Source: Anisodus tanguticus (Eukaryota; Streptophyta; Magnoliopsida; Solanales; Solanaceae). From it: DNA of 64,000 bases. The translations under genes and the position numbers were made by a program. The notes under the pieces are model-generated. The model saw only the letters and a list, made by a program, of their open reading frames with translations, was not told the DNA's origin and did not search any database. Location: positions 30,710,001 to 30,774,000 of the forward strand of contig CM067549.1 in the NCBI GenBank assembly GCA_034509755.1. The letters are read 5' to 3'. Position 1 is the stretch's first letter; the number at the start of each line of letters is the position of its first letter. Positions 24,480-36,794 of the stretch are shown here, piece after piece.

Positions 24480-25100
24480 ACTGATTTGTTGGTAGAGAGT
24501 TCGATCAACGAAGAGTTTGCACCATTAAGGACGTATTTCTCGGATGAGGAAGAAATGGCAATCGAAAAAACAAAATAGTCAAAGCATATTCAGGATAGAG
24601 AAATTTTTTCGATGGTGCATTCAACTACAAAGGTTCGGGAATAGGAGCGGTTTTAATTTCAGAAATGGGTTAACATTACCCGATGGCAGTCATGCTCAAC
24701 TTCGAATGACAGAATAAGAAACATGAATCTTATTTCTTCGCATGGCCATTGACATGGATATACAGGAACTCCTAGTCATTGGAGACTCAGACTTGCTAAT
24801 TCACCAGGTCAGGGGAGAATGGGCCACCAATAATTAAAAGATCTTGCCATATGTCAACTTGGCATAAATGTTGTGTAACATATTACAAAAAGATCAAACT
24901 TAGGTGCACGCCGAGAGCTCAGAACGAATTTGTTGATGCTCTTACAGCCATAACATCCATGATTCAGCACCCTGAAAGTAGTCATATTGACCCGCTAGAG
25001 ATCAGCATCAGGGAAGAATATACATGTTGTTCCTATGTAAAAGCTGAACCTGACGGCAAACCATGGTATGTCGATATAAACACATATATGGAAAATTGAG
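24480..25100 (+). pseudogene. Tat/Ogre-like RNase H remnant
   Basis: The frame 24318-24578 enters element sequence near 24480 with FAPLRTYFSDEEE, typical of the RT-RNase H linker in Tat elements. RNase H starts at the FFDGAFN codons (first Asp codon 24611-24613), then GSGIGAVLISEMG, broken by a TAA at 24671-24673 where the family has CAA. It resumes with ELLVIGDSDLLIHQVRGEW and, in the frame 24851-25099, PRAQNEFVDALTAITSMIQH. Gag, protease and RT are absent, so the element is 5' truncated here. Confidence 0.75.
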
Positions 25101-26330
25101 AATATCCCTAAAACACAACAGTCAACCAAAAGAAGACCATCAGAGAATGGCTAATGGTTTCTTCCTAAACAAGGGAGTACTGTACAGGAGGACGCCTGAC
25201 CAGGGTTACTTCGATGTGTCGATGCCGCTGAGGCCACAAAGCTACTCAAAGAGGTATATACCGGAACTTACGGACCTTACATGAATGGGTTCGTCCGGGC
25301 CAAGAAGACATTAAGGACAAGCTACTATTGGATGATAATGGAAACCGATTGTAGGTGATTCGTGAAAAGATGCCACCAATGCCAAATTTATGTTGATCTG
25401 ATCAAGGTCTCCCCAAATGAGCTTAATGTCATAAGCTCACCCTGGTCATTTGTATCCTGGGTTATGGAAGTCATTGGACCTATAGATCCAGCAACCTTTA
25501 ATGGACATTATTTCATCCTAGTCGCCATAGACTACTTCACAAAGTGGGTTGAAGTTATTTCTCAAAAGTCGATAATGAAGAAAGTGGTAGCTGATTTTGT
25601 GCGCCACAATATCATATGTCGATTCGGCATTCCAAAGTCGATTATAACAGACAATAGAGAAAATCTGAACAACCATTTAATGAAAGAAATATGTGAATAA
25701 TTCCATATCACTCATCAAAATTTGACCGCATACAAGCCACAGATAAATAGAGTCATAGAGGAAGAAAATAAGAACATCAAGAGAATCTTAAGGGAAATGA
25801 CATACAACTACAAGTGTTGGCATAAACAACTGCCTTATGCATTTCTAGGATATCGAACATCTACTCAGACCTCAAACACAGCAACTATGTACTTACTTGT
25901 CTATGGCACTGAAGCAATGATACCATCCAAGGTAGAGATACCCTCGCTCAAAATCATACAAGAAGCAGAATTGGACAATGCAAAGTGGGTCCGGAAAAGA
26001 TATGAGCAATTGTCTTTGATCGATGAGAAAACGATAGTTGTCATATGCCACGATTAGCTATATCAATATAGAATGGCACACACCTTCAATAAATGGATAA
26101 TAGCCCGGATCTTCTAAGTAGGAAAACTTATGATCAAGTGCTTGTTTCCACACCAAGACGAGTACAAATGGAAGTGCACAACTGGAAAGGACCATACATA
26201 GTGCGCAAGGTACTATCAGGAGGAGTTTCCTTCCTCGCTAAAATGGATGGCCAAGAATGGCCCAAAGCAATCAACTCAGATGCAATCAAGTGGTACAACA
26301 CACGAAGACACGTCTCTCATGAGTGTAATC
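25101..26330 (+). pseudogene. Tat/Ogre-like integrase remnant
   Basis: MANGFFLNKGVLYRRTPDQG (frame 25063-25284) leads to the integrase zinc finger with CHQCQIYVD in 25362-25700. That frame also carries the core residues: Asp in DYFTKWVE and Asp in SIITDNREN. The third acidic residue lies in RVIEEENKNIK (25722-26057). GYRTSTQTSNTATMYLLVYG and the C-terminal WKGPYIVRKVLSGG (26093-26407) follow. The DDE residues survive, but at least four stops or shifts separate the pieces. The order RNase H then integrase with no chromodomain fits Tat/Ogre. Confidence 0.82.
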
Positions 26331-27410
26331 ATCTTTCTACTTGTAATCTTATTTCTTTACTTGTAATTACACTTCTTTTTGCATGTAATCGCACTTTTTT
26401 CTTATAATCGCATTAGAAAACTAAATCAATTCCATGTAATGAACTATGCGAGGACCTGATTCCCAAATAAAAAGAGGGAATACGTAGGTGTCCATTTCGG
26501 ACTCGATCGCAATATTACCCTATTCTATCATTTTATGTAATATGAACTACGCAAGGACCTGATTTCTAAAGAGGAATACGTAGGCTCTCTTCGAGCTTAG
26601 TCGCATTATCGCAAGAATCAACCACATTTATTCCGAACTATAATTCGACATAATTCCCAAGATGGGATACGTAGGTGCTCTTCAAGCTCGGTCGTACCAA
26701 ATAAAAAATATAAATAAACCTCTAGGAAACCTCATAAATACCAAGAAATCGAACAATCTCATCACACAATATCAACAATCTAGCTCAAAGGATCAGTCGG
26801 TCAAAGCTCATAAACTGGGCCAGAGTTTTTGAGAGGAACTCAAAAATTCCTTCGAACACAAATCGTCCCAAGCGTTAGCCGGTCCAAATATGCAACTTCG
26901 GCAAAATTTTCTAAGGGGTCTTGAAAATTTCATCAGGACATGCAGAGAGTAAAAGTAGAGCATCAAAGACAGTCGAAGAACCTCGCTCAAGCGAATATTG
27001 TCATGACATGAGTTAATGAAATTTTAAAGTATATAAAATGTTTTAAAGAAATTCTCTTTCCAAAATCTTTTCAAATATTCTCTACTTAAAACATTTTTTC
27101 TTACTATACCGGGACTAAAAGAGGGGTTTAGATCTGAAAGTGAAAAACTAACACAGCGGGAGTCGACAACGCGGATCAACCGCTTAGGAAACTGATGAAT
27201 CTTTTTCTGATTGTAGGTCACCAGAATGTCGTCGAAGGGACGAAGGATTTTCCTACTAACTTATTTTCTCATGAATGAAACAGAAGCAATAAAAGTCATT
27301 CTAACATCAGAAAATAACTACCAGGCCTTGAGTGCCAGAAAACAAAGAAAAGACGCAACATCAGAAAATACCATAAGAGGCGTAAGGTAAAAAGTACAAC
27401 CTAACCGTCA
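26331..27410 (+). repeat. 3' untranslated region of the Tat-like element
   Basis: No gene. Contains a short TTGTAATC repeat (about 26325-26410) and three degenerate units of roughly 90-100 bp starting at 26441, 26544 and 26635, each with GAACTA...GGACCTGATT or AATTCCC...ATACGTAGG...GTCG. This motif is common in Solanaceae Tat-type 3' ends. Confidence 0.6.
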
Positions 27411-28270
27411 GAGTCAAGATTCAGGTGATGTAATTCATATCGAAAGGTTGCGATCTTCACCCCAGCGTTGAATGATGTAACTCCAGCTGAAAAGTGCAGT
27501 CTTTGTTCCAAGAGTCTATAATGTATTTCCAATCGAACGGTTGTTGTCTTCACCCCAGTGTTGAATGATGTAATTCCAGTCAAAAGGTTGCAGTCTTCAT
27601 TCCAAGAGTCGGTAATGTAATTACAGTCGAAAGGTTGCAGTGTTCACCCCAATATTGACTGATGTAATTCCAGTTGAAAGGCTGCGGTTTTCACCCTAGT
27701 GTTGAATGATATAATTCCAGTTGAAATGTTACGGTCTTCATTCCAAGAGTTGGTGATGTAATTTATGTCTAAAGGTTGCGGTCTTCATTCCAAGAGTCGC
27801 TGATGTAATTCTAGTTGAAAGGCTAGGTCTTCGCTCCAGTTATGGAATGATGTAATTCCAGTCAAAATGCTATGGTCTTCACCCCAGTTGTTGAATGATA
27901 ATTCTAGTATAAAGGTTGCAGTCTTCATTACAAGAGTCGGTGATGTAATTCTAGTCAAAAGGCTATGGTCTTCACCTCTAGTGTCGAATCATGTAATTCC
28001 AGTCGAAAGGTTGCGGTCTTTGTTCCAAGAGTCAGGTGATGTAATTCTAATCGAAAGGCTGCAGTCTTTACCCCAGAGTTGAATGATGTAATTCCAGTCG
28101 AAAGGCGGCGGTCTTCACCCCTGTTGAATTATGTAATTCCAGTCAAAAGGTTGCGATCTTCATTCCAAGAGTCAGGTGATGTAATTCCAGTCGAAAGGTT
28201 GCGATTTTTGTCCCCAAGTCTGAATGATGTACTTTCAGTCTAAAGATGTAGTCGTCGTTCCCTGAAAATG
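27410..28270 (+). repeat. 47-bp tandem repeat array (about 18 units)
   Basis: Unit starts (GATGTAATT or variant) fall at 27427, 27474, 27520, 27567, 27614, 27661, 27708, 27755, 27802, 27849, 27897, 27942, 27990, 28038, 28085, 28130, 28178 and 28226: period 47, range 45-48. All units share GATGTAATTCCAGTCGAAAG and GGTTGCGGTCTTC. The rest is one of two types: CACCCCAGTGTTGAAT (A) or CATTCCAAGAGTCGGT (B). The type order is B A B A B A A B B A A B A B A A B A. The array lies in the 3' UTR of a Tat/Ogre-like element, where tandem repeats are known to arise. Confidence 0.92.
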
Positions 28271-28544
28271 AAATGACAGGAATAACAACATCTATCAAGG
28301 AGAGCCAGACAGTTTCATAGGTGACACTCGCTCGAACAAACACTCCCTAACAAGTCAACAGATCTAGACGGTGTCAGATCAGGCACTCGCTCAAAGAAAT
28401 TCACCCAAGAGGGTACAAAACAAAGCCACGCAGGTCTCAGCATATAGAAATAAGTTAAAGCTACCGGAGGTGGAAAGCAGAAAGACCATATCCATACACA
28501 TGTAGAGCAAACGTGGAACTTGTATATTGCGCTATGAAGTTCCC

Positions 28545-29930
28545 AAGACTTAGGTATTGTCATTTGGTATTTCTGTGAGATAGGGATTGCCTTTAACCTC
28601 ACTTTGAATCATAAGCTACTACTATATTGATCTTACCGATCCTAGAATATTCAAACCATGCTAAAATTCATGAATCATTCTATATATTTGTACTAAGACC
28701 ATATTTGTGTGCTTGTTTTCACATATCTGATAGTTAGACAACATGTATAACAGTACTCTGTCTTCATCTAAACACACCTGAATTATGATAATTGCTGGCT
28801 TAATGTCTAGCCAAACCTTGAATATGTTCATGATTGTTTATTTTTGAAATTTCTAAATTGGTAGTCTCAAATGAAACACTCTACATGCCTATTGAAGTTC
28901 ACCTTACTTGTAGAATCATGTTATGTATCTTGAGCTACTTTGCTAGGATCTTAAATGAGTCATTTTTTTGTACCTCTGCTTGCTAAGAATAGATAACTAC
29001 TTGTGCACTTTTAGTTAAGTTAACATGTTTGTATGCCTCTATAGTAAGCATGTATATCTACCCAGAACATGTCTACACTGTCCATCTCTGAGTGCATATT
29101 TCTTAGTCCAGATGCATGTTTAGATAAGGAACAAAAGCTCAGGACCATATATTTGTTTGTGATGTGTTAGTAATAGTCTCAAAAGATAAGTGAATGAACA
29201 TTGATGGTAGTTTTGATCCTGCCTAGTTGGCTATGAATCAGTAATATGAATTTTCCTTTTTTTACACTAATTGATCATGTGTGTCCTTTTCATGTATAAT
29301 GACATCTCATTTAGTGGTTTGTTTACATGATAAGCCTGAATAATGAATACTGAAATTATTTAAAAATTAGGGAAGAATGTTTATTCATGTCCAGTGACCA
29401 TGTTAAACACCATGCCATGCATGTTTCTATATTAAAGTATTAACTTGATATCCTAGCTCTGAGTTCAATATCTATTCACATGAGATCTGAAAGCTGAGAG
29501 TTGCATTGTTCAGGTTTTAGCCAATACATCTATAGTCTATTGCCATGTTGATTTTTGAAATGACATATCACTTGCTGAATATTGTATTTGTAATATGTCC
29601 ACCCTCCCCTTTTTGTGTGCAAATCTTCTAGCTCCCCTAAGGATTTGATAATCTTAGTCAAATGCCATTTCTAGCTCTCTTTTGCTTATCTGAGTAACTA
29701 GGCGGTTCAGATGAATTAGATAGAAGTGTTCACATGATTACTGTTTGCTCAATTTGGAATTTTGCATAGTCTAATATGAGAGTCTCGCTTTGTGTCTCTT
29801 ATGATGTATGGAACGAATATTGTGAACTAGTAGAATGACCATGACTTATAGAGGTCCAGGTCTTAATTGCTCAAACTTGGGTTCTATTGTTTGAAGTGTC
29901 GACCTGCAGATGCTTTCCCTTATAGATACC
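28545..29930 (+). repeat. 1.4-kb direct repeat, copy 1
   Basis: Begins AAGACTTAGGTATTGTCATT and matches 30042-31425 at an offset of about 1497, with high identity and small indels. No coding sequence. Confidence 0.9.
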
Positions 29931-30041
29931 CTTGCTGGTTTTAGTTTATTTATCTATGTGATCCCATCTTTGCTGAAGTCTGAGGTGGTTTGAACTTGTC
30001 ATAGCTTTCATGATCAGTCACATATATGTTGTCTAGGTCTT

Positions 30042-31425
30042 AAGACTTAGGTATTGTCATTTGGTATTTCTGTGAGATAGGGATTGCTTATAACCTCACT
30101 TTGAATCATAAGCTGCTAGTATATTGATCTTACCTATCCTAGAATCTTCAAACCATGCTAAAAGTCATGAATCATTCTATATGTTTGTACTAAGATTATA
30201 TTTGTGTGCTTGTTTTCACATATGTGATAGTTAGACAACATGTATAATAGTACTCTGTCTTCATCTAAACTAATTCTGGTAATTGTTGGCTTAAGGTCTG
30301 GCTAAACCTTGAATGTGTCCTTGATTGTTTATTTTTAAATTCCTAAATTGGTATTCTCAAATGAAACACTCTATATGCCTATTGAAGTTCACCTTACTTG
30401 TAGAATCATGCTATGTATCTTGAACTACTTTGTTAGGGTCTTAAATGAGTCTTTTTTCTGTACCTATGCTTGCTAAGGATAGGTAACTACATGTGCACTT
30501 TTAGTTAAGTTAACATGTTTGTATCTATAGTAACCATGTATATCTACCCAAAACATGTTTACATTGTCAATCTCTGAGTTCATATTGCTTAGTCCAGATG
30601 CATGTTTAGATAAGGAACAAAAGCTTAGGACCATATGTTTGTTTGTCCTGTGTTAGTAACAGTCTCGAAAGATAAGTGAGTGAACATAGACGGTAGTTTG
30701 GATCCTACCTAGTTTGCTATAAATCAGTAATATGAATTCTCCCTTTTTTTCATACTAATTGATCATGTGTGTCCTTTTTATGTATAATTACATCTCATTT
30801 AGTGGTTTGTTTACATAATAAGCCTGAATAATAGATACATAAATTATTTAGAAATTAGGGAAGAATGCCTATTTATGTCCAGTGACCATGTTAAGCACCA
30901 TGCCCTGCTTGTTGTTATATGAAAGCATTAACTTGATATCCCTGCTCTGAGTTCAATATCTATTCACATGAGATCTGAAAGCTGAGAGTTGTATTGTTCA
31001 GGTTCTAGCCAATACATGTCTAGTCTATTTCCATGTTGATTTTTGAAATGATATACCACTTGCTGAATACTGTATTTGTTATATGTCCACCCTCCCCTTT
31101 TTGTGTGCAAATCTGCTACCTCCCCTAAGGATTTGATAATCTTAGTCAAATGCCATGTTTAGCTCTCTTTTGCCTATTTGAGTAACAAGGCAGTTCAGAT
31201 GAATTAGATAGGACTGTTCACATGATTACTATTTGCTCAATTTGAAATTCTGCATAGTCTAAGATGAGAGTCTCACTTTGTGTCTCTTCTGATGTATATA
31301 ATGGACATTATGAACTAGTAGAATTATCATGACTTATAGAGGTCTAGGGCTTAATTGTTTTCTTTTTTCTGCTCAAACATGGGTTCTGTTGTGTGAAGTG
31401 TGAACCTACAGATGCATTCCCTTGC
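30042..31425 (+). repeat. 1.4-kb direct repeat, copy 2
   Basis: Second copy of 28545-29930, separated from it by only about 110 bp. The frames 30964-31149 and 31351-31563 are not supported as genes. Confidence 0.9.
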
Positions 31426-32152
31426 ATATATGCATACTAGGAAATCCTTTCTAAGAGTAGAAGTTAGAAAACCTGTTTGTGTTGGTATTGAATCCTCAGT
31501 TATTGCCTCTCTTAGTTGTTCTATATGCACCACCCTTGTGATATGCAAGGAGTATATATGCATTGATAGTATGTCATGGTATACTCGGTATACCAGATGT
31601 ATATGATGTGTATATCTTATTGTATATCATTTGTTAACTATATCAGAAATGTTTGTTGAGCTCAGCCCACCTGTATTGCTGCTCTGGGCTTCCTTTTTCA
31701 TAAATGTGACAAATGGGCTTGGGTTGTCCATTTTACTTCTTATTATTATGTCTTAGCACTAAGTGTTTGGGCCGAGCCCATTCGACTTGCCTTCTTTTTT
31801 ATGATGTGTTTTGTTCTGGGCTTCTATTTTTTATTAGTTTAACTTGGGTCCAGGTCTATCACTAAACTGCCTAGTGTGTTTAAATATTTTGTATGATTCA
31901 GTGATGAGTTTAGATGTCTTCTAACTGTCATTTTGTTTTTCTCCTTTGTTTTCTTCCTCGCGTGCATCGGGATAGGCCCCTTGGGCCTATTATCTCCATC
32001 AGCCAGTTGGGTCAAGGCCCAACTAAAGAAATTATTGATCGAGTCCGCATACGAGAAGCTAGTATTTGCATTTGAAGGGCCAGTTATGGGTAAAAATAGC
32101 CAACTGGTGGGCTTAGGTAGGCCCACCAACCTAAAATATTCTCTTTTCCACT

Positions 32153-32208
<56 letters not shown>
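32153..32208 (+). repeat. Compound TA/TG microsatellite
   Basis: A run of TA units followed directly by a run of TG units. It creates the open frame 31933-32244, which ends in repeated Val-Cys and is not a gene. Confidence 0.95.
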
Positions 32209-32209
<1 letters not shown>

Positions 32210-33366
32210 TGATTTATAATAAAACTACATTGTATAAATATTAGAACCCCTATTACGGTTACGAACCTAGGATAGGCAAACGATACGTACATCGTTTAGT
32301 TTAGATAGCCTTAAAAAAGGAATTGCAAATACTTGTAAAAATCTGAATTGAAAGATAAAAACGAACTATTTTGGGATTATAAAAGTTTGGAAACAAGAAA
32401 CTGATTTAAGAAGAATTAATAAAGGGATCGTTTTAGACTATTTGGACTGATTCAAATAGCAAAAAAATGGGAAACAAGCTTTGATTTTTCAAGCTAAGAT
32501 TGAAATTTAATTTGGACTTTGAACTTTGAAACATGATAAAAAAAATAGATTTGGGCCTTAGGTTTATAATTGGACAGACTGTTGAAGGACCCAGAAATCA
32601 GGCATAAGTGATCTGAAGTAAAAAATTGGGCTGATATGTGAAGGACCCATAATTGGGCTTGAGTGATTGGAAAAAAACAAATGACTCACTTTGAACTTAG
32701 ACGGGAAATAAAACATTTTGTTAGAATCCGGGCTAAGCCCAATAGGATTAGGAATTTCGGACAAATAAAAACCTGTTTAGAACTTGAGTTAAATTGAAGG
32801 TTTTGGAAAGTTAGAATATGGTATTGACTATGGAAATATAACATGCAAAAGAACAAAAAGAAAACCATTTTTCCATCTGTTTTCAAAAATCATACTTGTT
32901 TCTTTTTCAAATGGAACTATACCACTTTAGAAATTTGAAAAGATTTTTTAAACAAACGATACAAGTGTAAAATATAGTGAATTTAGTTGGGCTAAGTGTG
33001 GGGTTTTACTCAAATTCGCATTTGAGTGTTCTTAGTCCGAAAACTAAATTGATTAAACATCCCGTGCATACTATTTTTGGCGGAAGATTTTAAATCTATG
33101 TTTAAAATAAAACCTTGAGTTTTTTTAATACATGAAATGACATTATTTTTGCGGATTTTAAAGTTTTAAAAATTTAAATCATTATGAAATCATGCTATAG
33201 AACCCGTAGGTCAATCGTATTCTACGGATTCTTAATACCGGGGTGCTAACACCTTCCCCGGGGGATCACCAGAACCCTTACCTCGACTCTGGTTTAGATA
33301 GGATTTTGCAAAGGAATTTGAATAAACCCTTTTACACTGATTTTTCTAATTTAACTATAAATTAGG

Positions 33367-33376
33367 TGGCGACTCT
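33367..33376 (+). other. Primer-binding-site-like sequence (tRNA-Arg type)
   Basis: TGGCGACTCT matches the start of the tRNA-Arg-complementary primer site common in Ogre/Tat elements. The following GTGAACCGTAACA (near 33450) is also usual in their leaders. Its place to the right of an LTR that already follows a 3' UTR is odd. Confidence 0.45.
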
Positions 33377-33779
33377 AAAAACACATTATCCAATTTAGAG
33401 CACCATCCAAATTCTTAGTAGCTCTTTATGCACTAACCCGTGTAAAAAGTGAACCGTAACAATCATCATGGTTAGTTTAAGTGTAATGCTTTTGGAAGGC
33501 GTTCTAAAGGGGTTGTTGTGATCTAAGTGTTGAGTTATTTATTGATGTGTTAATGTTTGATAAATGGGGTTAAGCTTGAATATGACTTGGACAAGAGTAC
33601 TAGTTGGTGGGCACTATGATAGTAAGGTCCATGTATATGTGAATGGATTAATTATACTTTACTGTGAATGGAACCTTATATGAACATTGTGACTTATTGA
33701 ATCAGTGTATTGATATATGTACAACGTGACATATATGGGCTATAAAATTGTCTAGTATATGATTATCTGGTGTCAACTT
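33377..33779. other. Leader-like sequence, no gene
   Basis: About 100 bp look like the leader after the primer site. The rest, to the start of the next LTR, shows no domain or repeat that I recognise. Confidence 0.4.
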
Positions 33780-34925
33780 TGATAGATATAAGGAGCGGGT
33801 TGGATGGGTAAGTTGGTCGAGTGTTGTGGACAATCGGGTTGATCCAAAAAGAGAGAACAAAGAGAGATGTATTGGGTTCTCGGATTGGTCGTGTGGGTGG
33901 TATATGGGAGGTTATTTCGGGTGATTGTAGTGGGAGTCGGCTTATGGCGTTTTGAAGGGTGGTTGCGGGTGAGTAAAGGGTCAGTAATATGCTCGGGACA
34001 TGGTGGTTTGGTATTGGCAAGGCCACGAAACAAACCTGAAACAATGAGGTACTCGGTTGGTTGTTACGGGCGGTAGTGTAGTATTTAGGATTGGTTTTGG
34101 GAAGATATAGTGGAAATCGGGTTAAGGCCTTTTGTGGGATCATAGATGATAGTTGATAAGTTGAGAATCAAGTAGATGTTAGGAACTTGGCGGTTGGGTG
34201 AAGGTTAAGTTGCGGAAGGATCTTGAGGCACTATGGTTTCGGTAGGGGACTAAGGTGGATGGTTATTTGAGAGAGTTGTGGCTTTGGGTTTGGTGGTGTA
34301 TTTGTTTAGTGACTTAGTGCGATGAAGTAGAAATGTCCAAGGATACAGATACAGGGATTTACTGCCCGTATCGACACCAAGGAAGTGGATGATCAATGTC
34401 ACAAGGTCAAGACCGGGGTTGCTAGTCGCAAAGCCCGTGAACAAGCCAAGTGAGGGTGATTTATGCCCTTGTTGCTCCCTAGGCTTAGACTAAGTTGATT
34501 CACACAAGAATCAACCTTCGTTTACCACCAAGGGTGTTCTTCAAGCTTGGGTAAAGGCCAGGTTACACAAGTCCTAGTCTATACTTGTGCCGAAGGAGTT
34601 TGATCCACACAAGGATCGGCAAGCATCAACACACAAGTTGAACTTAAAGATGTCTTTTATATAAACTGAAAAACTAATCTTTACATTCATCCTAAGGGTC
34701 CTATTTATAGTGAAGTAAGGACCATTCTAGAAACACACAATCACAAGCCATTTCGACCGAATGGGAACAAGGAAAGGGATTTGTGGTCTTGAAGAACAAG
34801 TTGGTTCCTTGGCCTTGGTGAATTGTATGTTAAAAGATCTTGGTTTTCTTTTGAGACTTGGTGAAACCTTAACCTCTTTACATCTAAGAACGGTTTTCCA
34901 TTATTTGTGGGTGTGCCTTGGGATG
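33780..34925 (-). repeat. 5'-truncated LTR related to element A
   Basis: On the minus strand it ends CTTATATCTATCA (plus 33780), matching the LTR end at 4221-4231. It shares the TATA-like box (34701-34709), AACCCCGGTC.AG.CCTTGT and the C-rich end with 2313-4231. The start is missing: near 34925 it abuts copia sequence. The minus frames 33763-34143 and 33773-34033 are shadows of the C-rich end. Confidence 0.75.
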
Positions 34926-34929
34926 CTGG

Positions 34930-36040
34930 ATGGGAGGAGGGGGAGGTGCCACGGGACTGCCGAGAAGATGAGGGAGGGTAGGTATTGAGGGTTCGGCTGG
35001 TCGAGACTCGGTTTGCCGAGGAGCAACCTTGATATGGGTTGCTCTGAGCCTCCCTCGGTGGAACCGGGTGGGCTTTCTGTCCCTGATTGGCTGTGGTGGG
35101 GTCGGGTGTCGTTGACTGGGATGGCGGATTATGTAAATTATGGATTAGAAGGAGGTTTAGGCCATCATTTAGAAAGTCGTAGGAGTGCCGATGTGGCGAG
35201 TTTAGTGAGGCAAAAGGAAATTAAGACTCATCAAATAGGACATGTCGAGAAATAATTACTTTACGGCTTGATAAGTCATAGCAAGAGTAACCATGATGAT
35301 TGGGGGTAGCCCAGAAACATACACGGAGAAGATCGGGGTTAGAATTTATGAGTGGTTAGATGGAGAGGATAACAGAGACATCTAAAAACATGCAAGTGTT
35401 GATATGAGGGGTTCCTACAAAACAGAACTTGAGTGGGTGACCGTTGAACTAGAGACTTGTTTGGGATTATGTTTAGGAGATATGTGTCCATGGAATGTGC
35501 GTAATGCCAGATTGAGGGAGAATTGAGGCATGAGCAAGTAGAATACGAATTATGTTATTTATGGTACGGATTTTCTGTTCGGCCTTACCATTTTGGGAGG
35601 AGGTGTGAGGGCAGGAAAAATGAAAGATAACACCATTTTTGGCGCAAAACTGTTTGAATTGGTTATTATCGAATTCCCTGGCATTATCACATTGAAAATA
35701 TTTAATGCTCTTTTCAAATTATGTTTTTATTAAAGCACTAAATGATGAAAAAATAGGGTAGACCTGGGATTTATTACCAATTGGAGAAGTCCATAGAAAG
35801 TTAGAATAATCATCCAAAACCATCACATAATATCGATGGTTTGTCGTACTTAAAATGGGAGAAGTCCACAAATCACTATGTATTATATCAAAAGCCATTA
35901 AAGTACAGTTTGTGGATGAATAAGATGGAAATTTAACATGCTTCCCAAAAATGCAAGATTCACAGACAGGAGTCTTAGAGACACGGTTGCATTGAATAAA
36001 ATTATTATTTCTAAGGGAGCGTAAAATAGAATCTCCGGGA
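34930..36040 (-). pseudogene. Integrase remnant of copia element 1
   Basis: The minus strand shows CESCIFGKHVKFP (end of the GAG-pre-integrase zinc finger), DDYSNFLWTSP (first catalytic Asp), CDNAREFDN (second Asp) and HTSSQNGKAEQKIRTINN (catalytic Glu). The family usually has CDNGREF. One stop interrupts the core, and the C-terminal part (about 35270-35480) is shifted. 34930-35260 reads as a proline-rich linker. The plus-strand frame 35013-35255 is a shadow. Confidence 0.75.
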
Positions 36041-36044
36041 TGTC

Positions 36045-36794
36045 CTAATCTAGAATGTCATAAAGAAGATGAAAGAGCAGCAAGGTTAATGGAACTGAGG
36101 CTGTGTTGTTGATGGTATTGGAATTAAGGTAGAGATCTCCGGTGCTATCACATCTCATTATTCGCCTCTCTGTCATAAAATCCTTCACACAAAAACCAAA
36201 AGGATCAAAGTCAAGGGAAACATTATTATCAGTTGTGAAACATCGCACAGAGATTAGGTTCTTAATGAGTTTCGAGGCATGGAAGACATTTTTTAGAATT
36301 AGTGATGGATGTGGTGGGGATAGGGATGAATGAACAAAACCACGAATTGGAATGTCTTCTCCACTACCAACAATAATATTCTGATTTAAATTACTCAAAT
36401 TGGAATAAGATGAGAGAGTACCTTGTGATGCCGTCATGTGAGAGGTGGCGCCTGTGTCCATATACCAATTTTTGTGTGGAGCGTTGAGAGACATCATGTT
36501 CATAGCTACCTCAATATCAGTCAGTGCATAGGTGAAGGATGGGGAGACCTGTGATTGTAAGCCTATTGTGGACGTGCACCGAGTATACCAGGTTGGGCCT
36601 GTCGGGTCGATGGAGTAGTCCATGAGGATATTGGATATGGGAAAGAAGGAGAGGCCTAAGTTGGTAGGGCCCACGCGGCCCATGGTGGGTAGGCAGCCCA
36701 TGGTGGAGGTTGCTGCCACTGCTACGGATGTTGCTGGTTGTTCTCTGCCGGTGGTGACTGCCCCTTGCTGCCACCGTTGCATCTGGAATTTCAT
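36045..36794 (-). pseudogene. Gag C-terminus and protease of copia element 1
   Basis: An uninterrupted 249-codon frame. The first 100 residues are a low-complexity Gag tail rich in Gly, Pro and Thr. The protease active site YMDTGATSHM lies at residues 111-120 with catalytic Asp 113 intact, followed by the flap-like NIIVGSGEDIPIRG and ILKNVFHASKLIKNLISVRC, the usual end of the copia protease. It then enters the GAG-pre-integrase region and ends. The frame is intact, but the element lacks RT, so it is a remnant. Confidence 0.8.

Larger units (their letters stand above)
28545..33365 (+). repeat. Candidate long LTR of the Tat/Ogre-like element
   Basis: About 4.8 kb between the tandem array and a primer-binding-site-like sequence, a length in line with the long LTRs of Ogre elements. 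It contains the duplicated 1.4-kb segment, a TA/TG microsatellite (32153-32208), and GGGCTT/GGCCCA-rich segments around 31650-32130 and 32560-32760. Clean TG...CA ends were not found, so boundaries are approximate. No coding domain seen in any frame. Confidence 0.45.

Noticed and set aside
24318..24578. 86-codon frame as a separate gene
   Set aside because: It is a chance fusion of LTR sequence with the RT-RNase H linker of the Tat-like element.
27410..28270. Regular array resembling a CRISPR
   Set aside because: Units are contiguous with no unique spacers, vary in sequence, and lie in a plant retroelement.
28545..31425. The 1.4-kb direct repeats as an LTR pair
   Set aside because: Only about 110 bp separate them, with no TG...CA ends, primer site, polypurine tract or target duplication.
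31933..32244. 103-codon plus-strand frame
   Set aside because: Its C-terminus is made by the TA/TG microsatellite; it lies within an LTR-like region.
33763..34143. 126-codon minus-strand frame
   Set aside because: Falls on the C-rich end of an LTR; its Pro/Thr/Asn composition reflects base composition, and the homologous LTR has different frames.
35013..35255. 80-codon plus-strand frame in a GC-richer patch
   Set aside because: Antisense to the proline-rich linker after the integrase of copia element 1; no domain.
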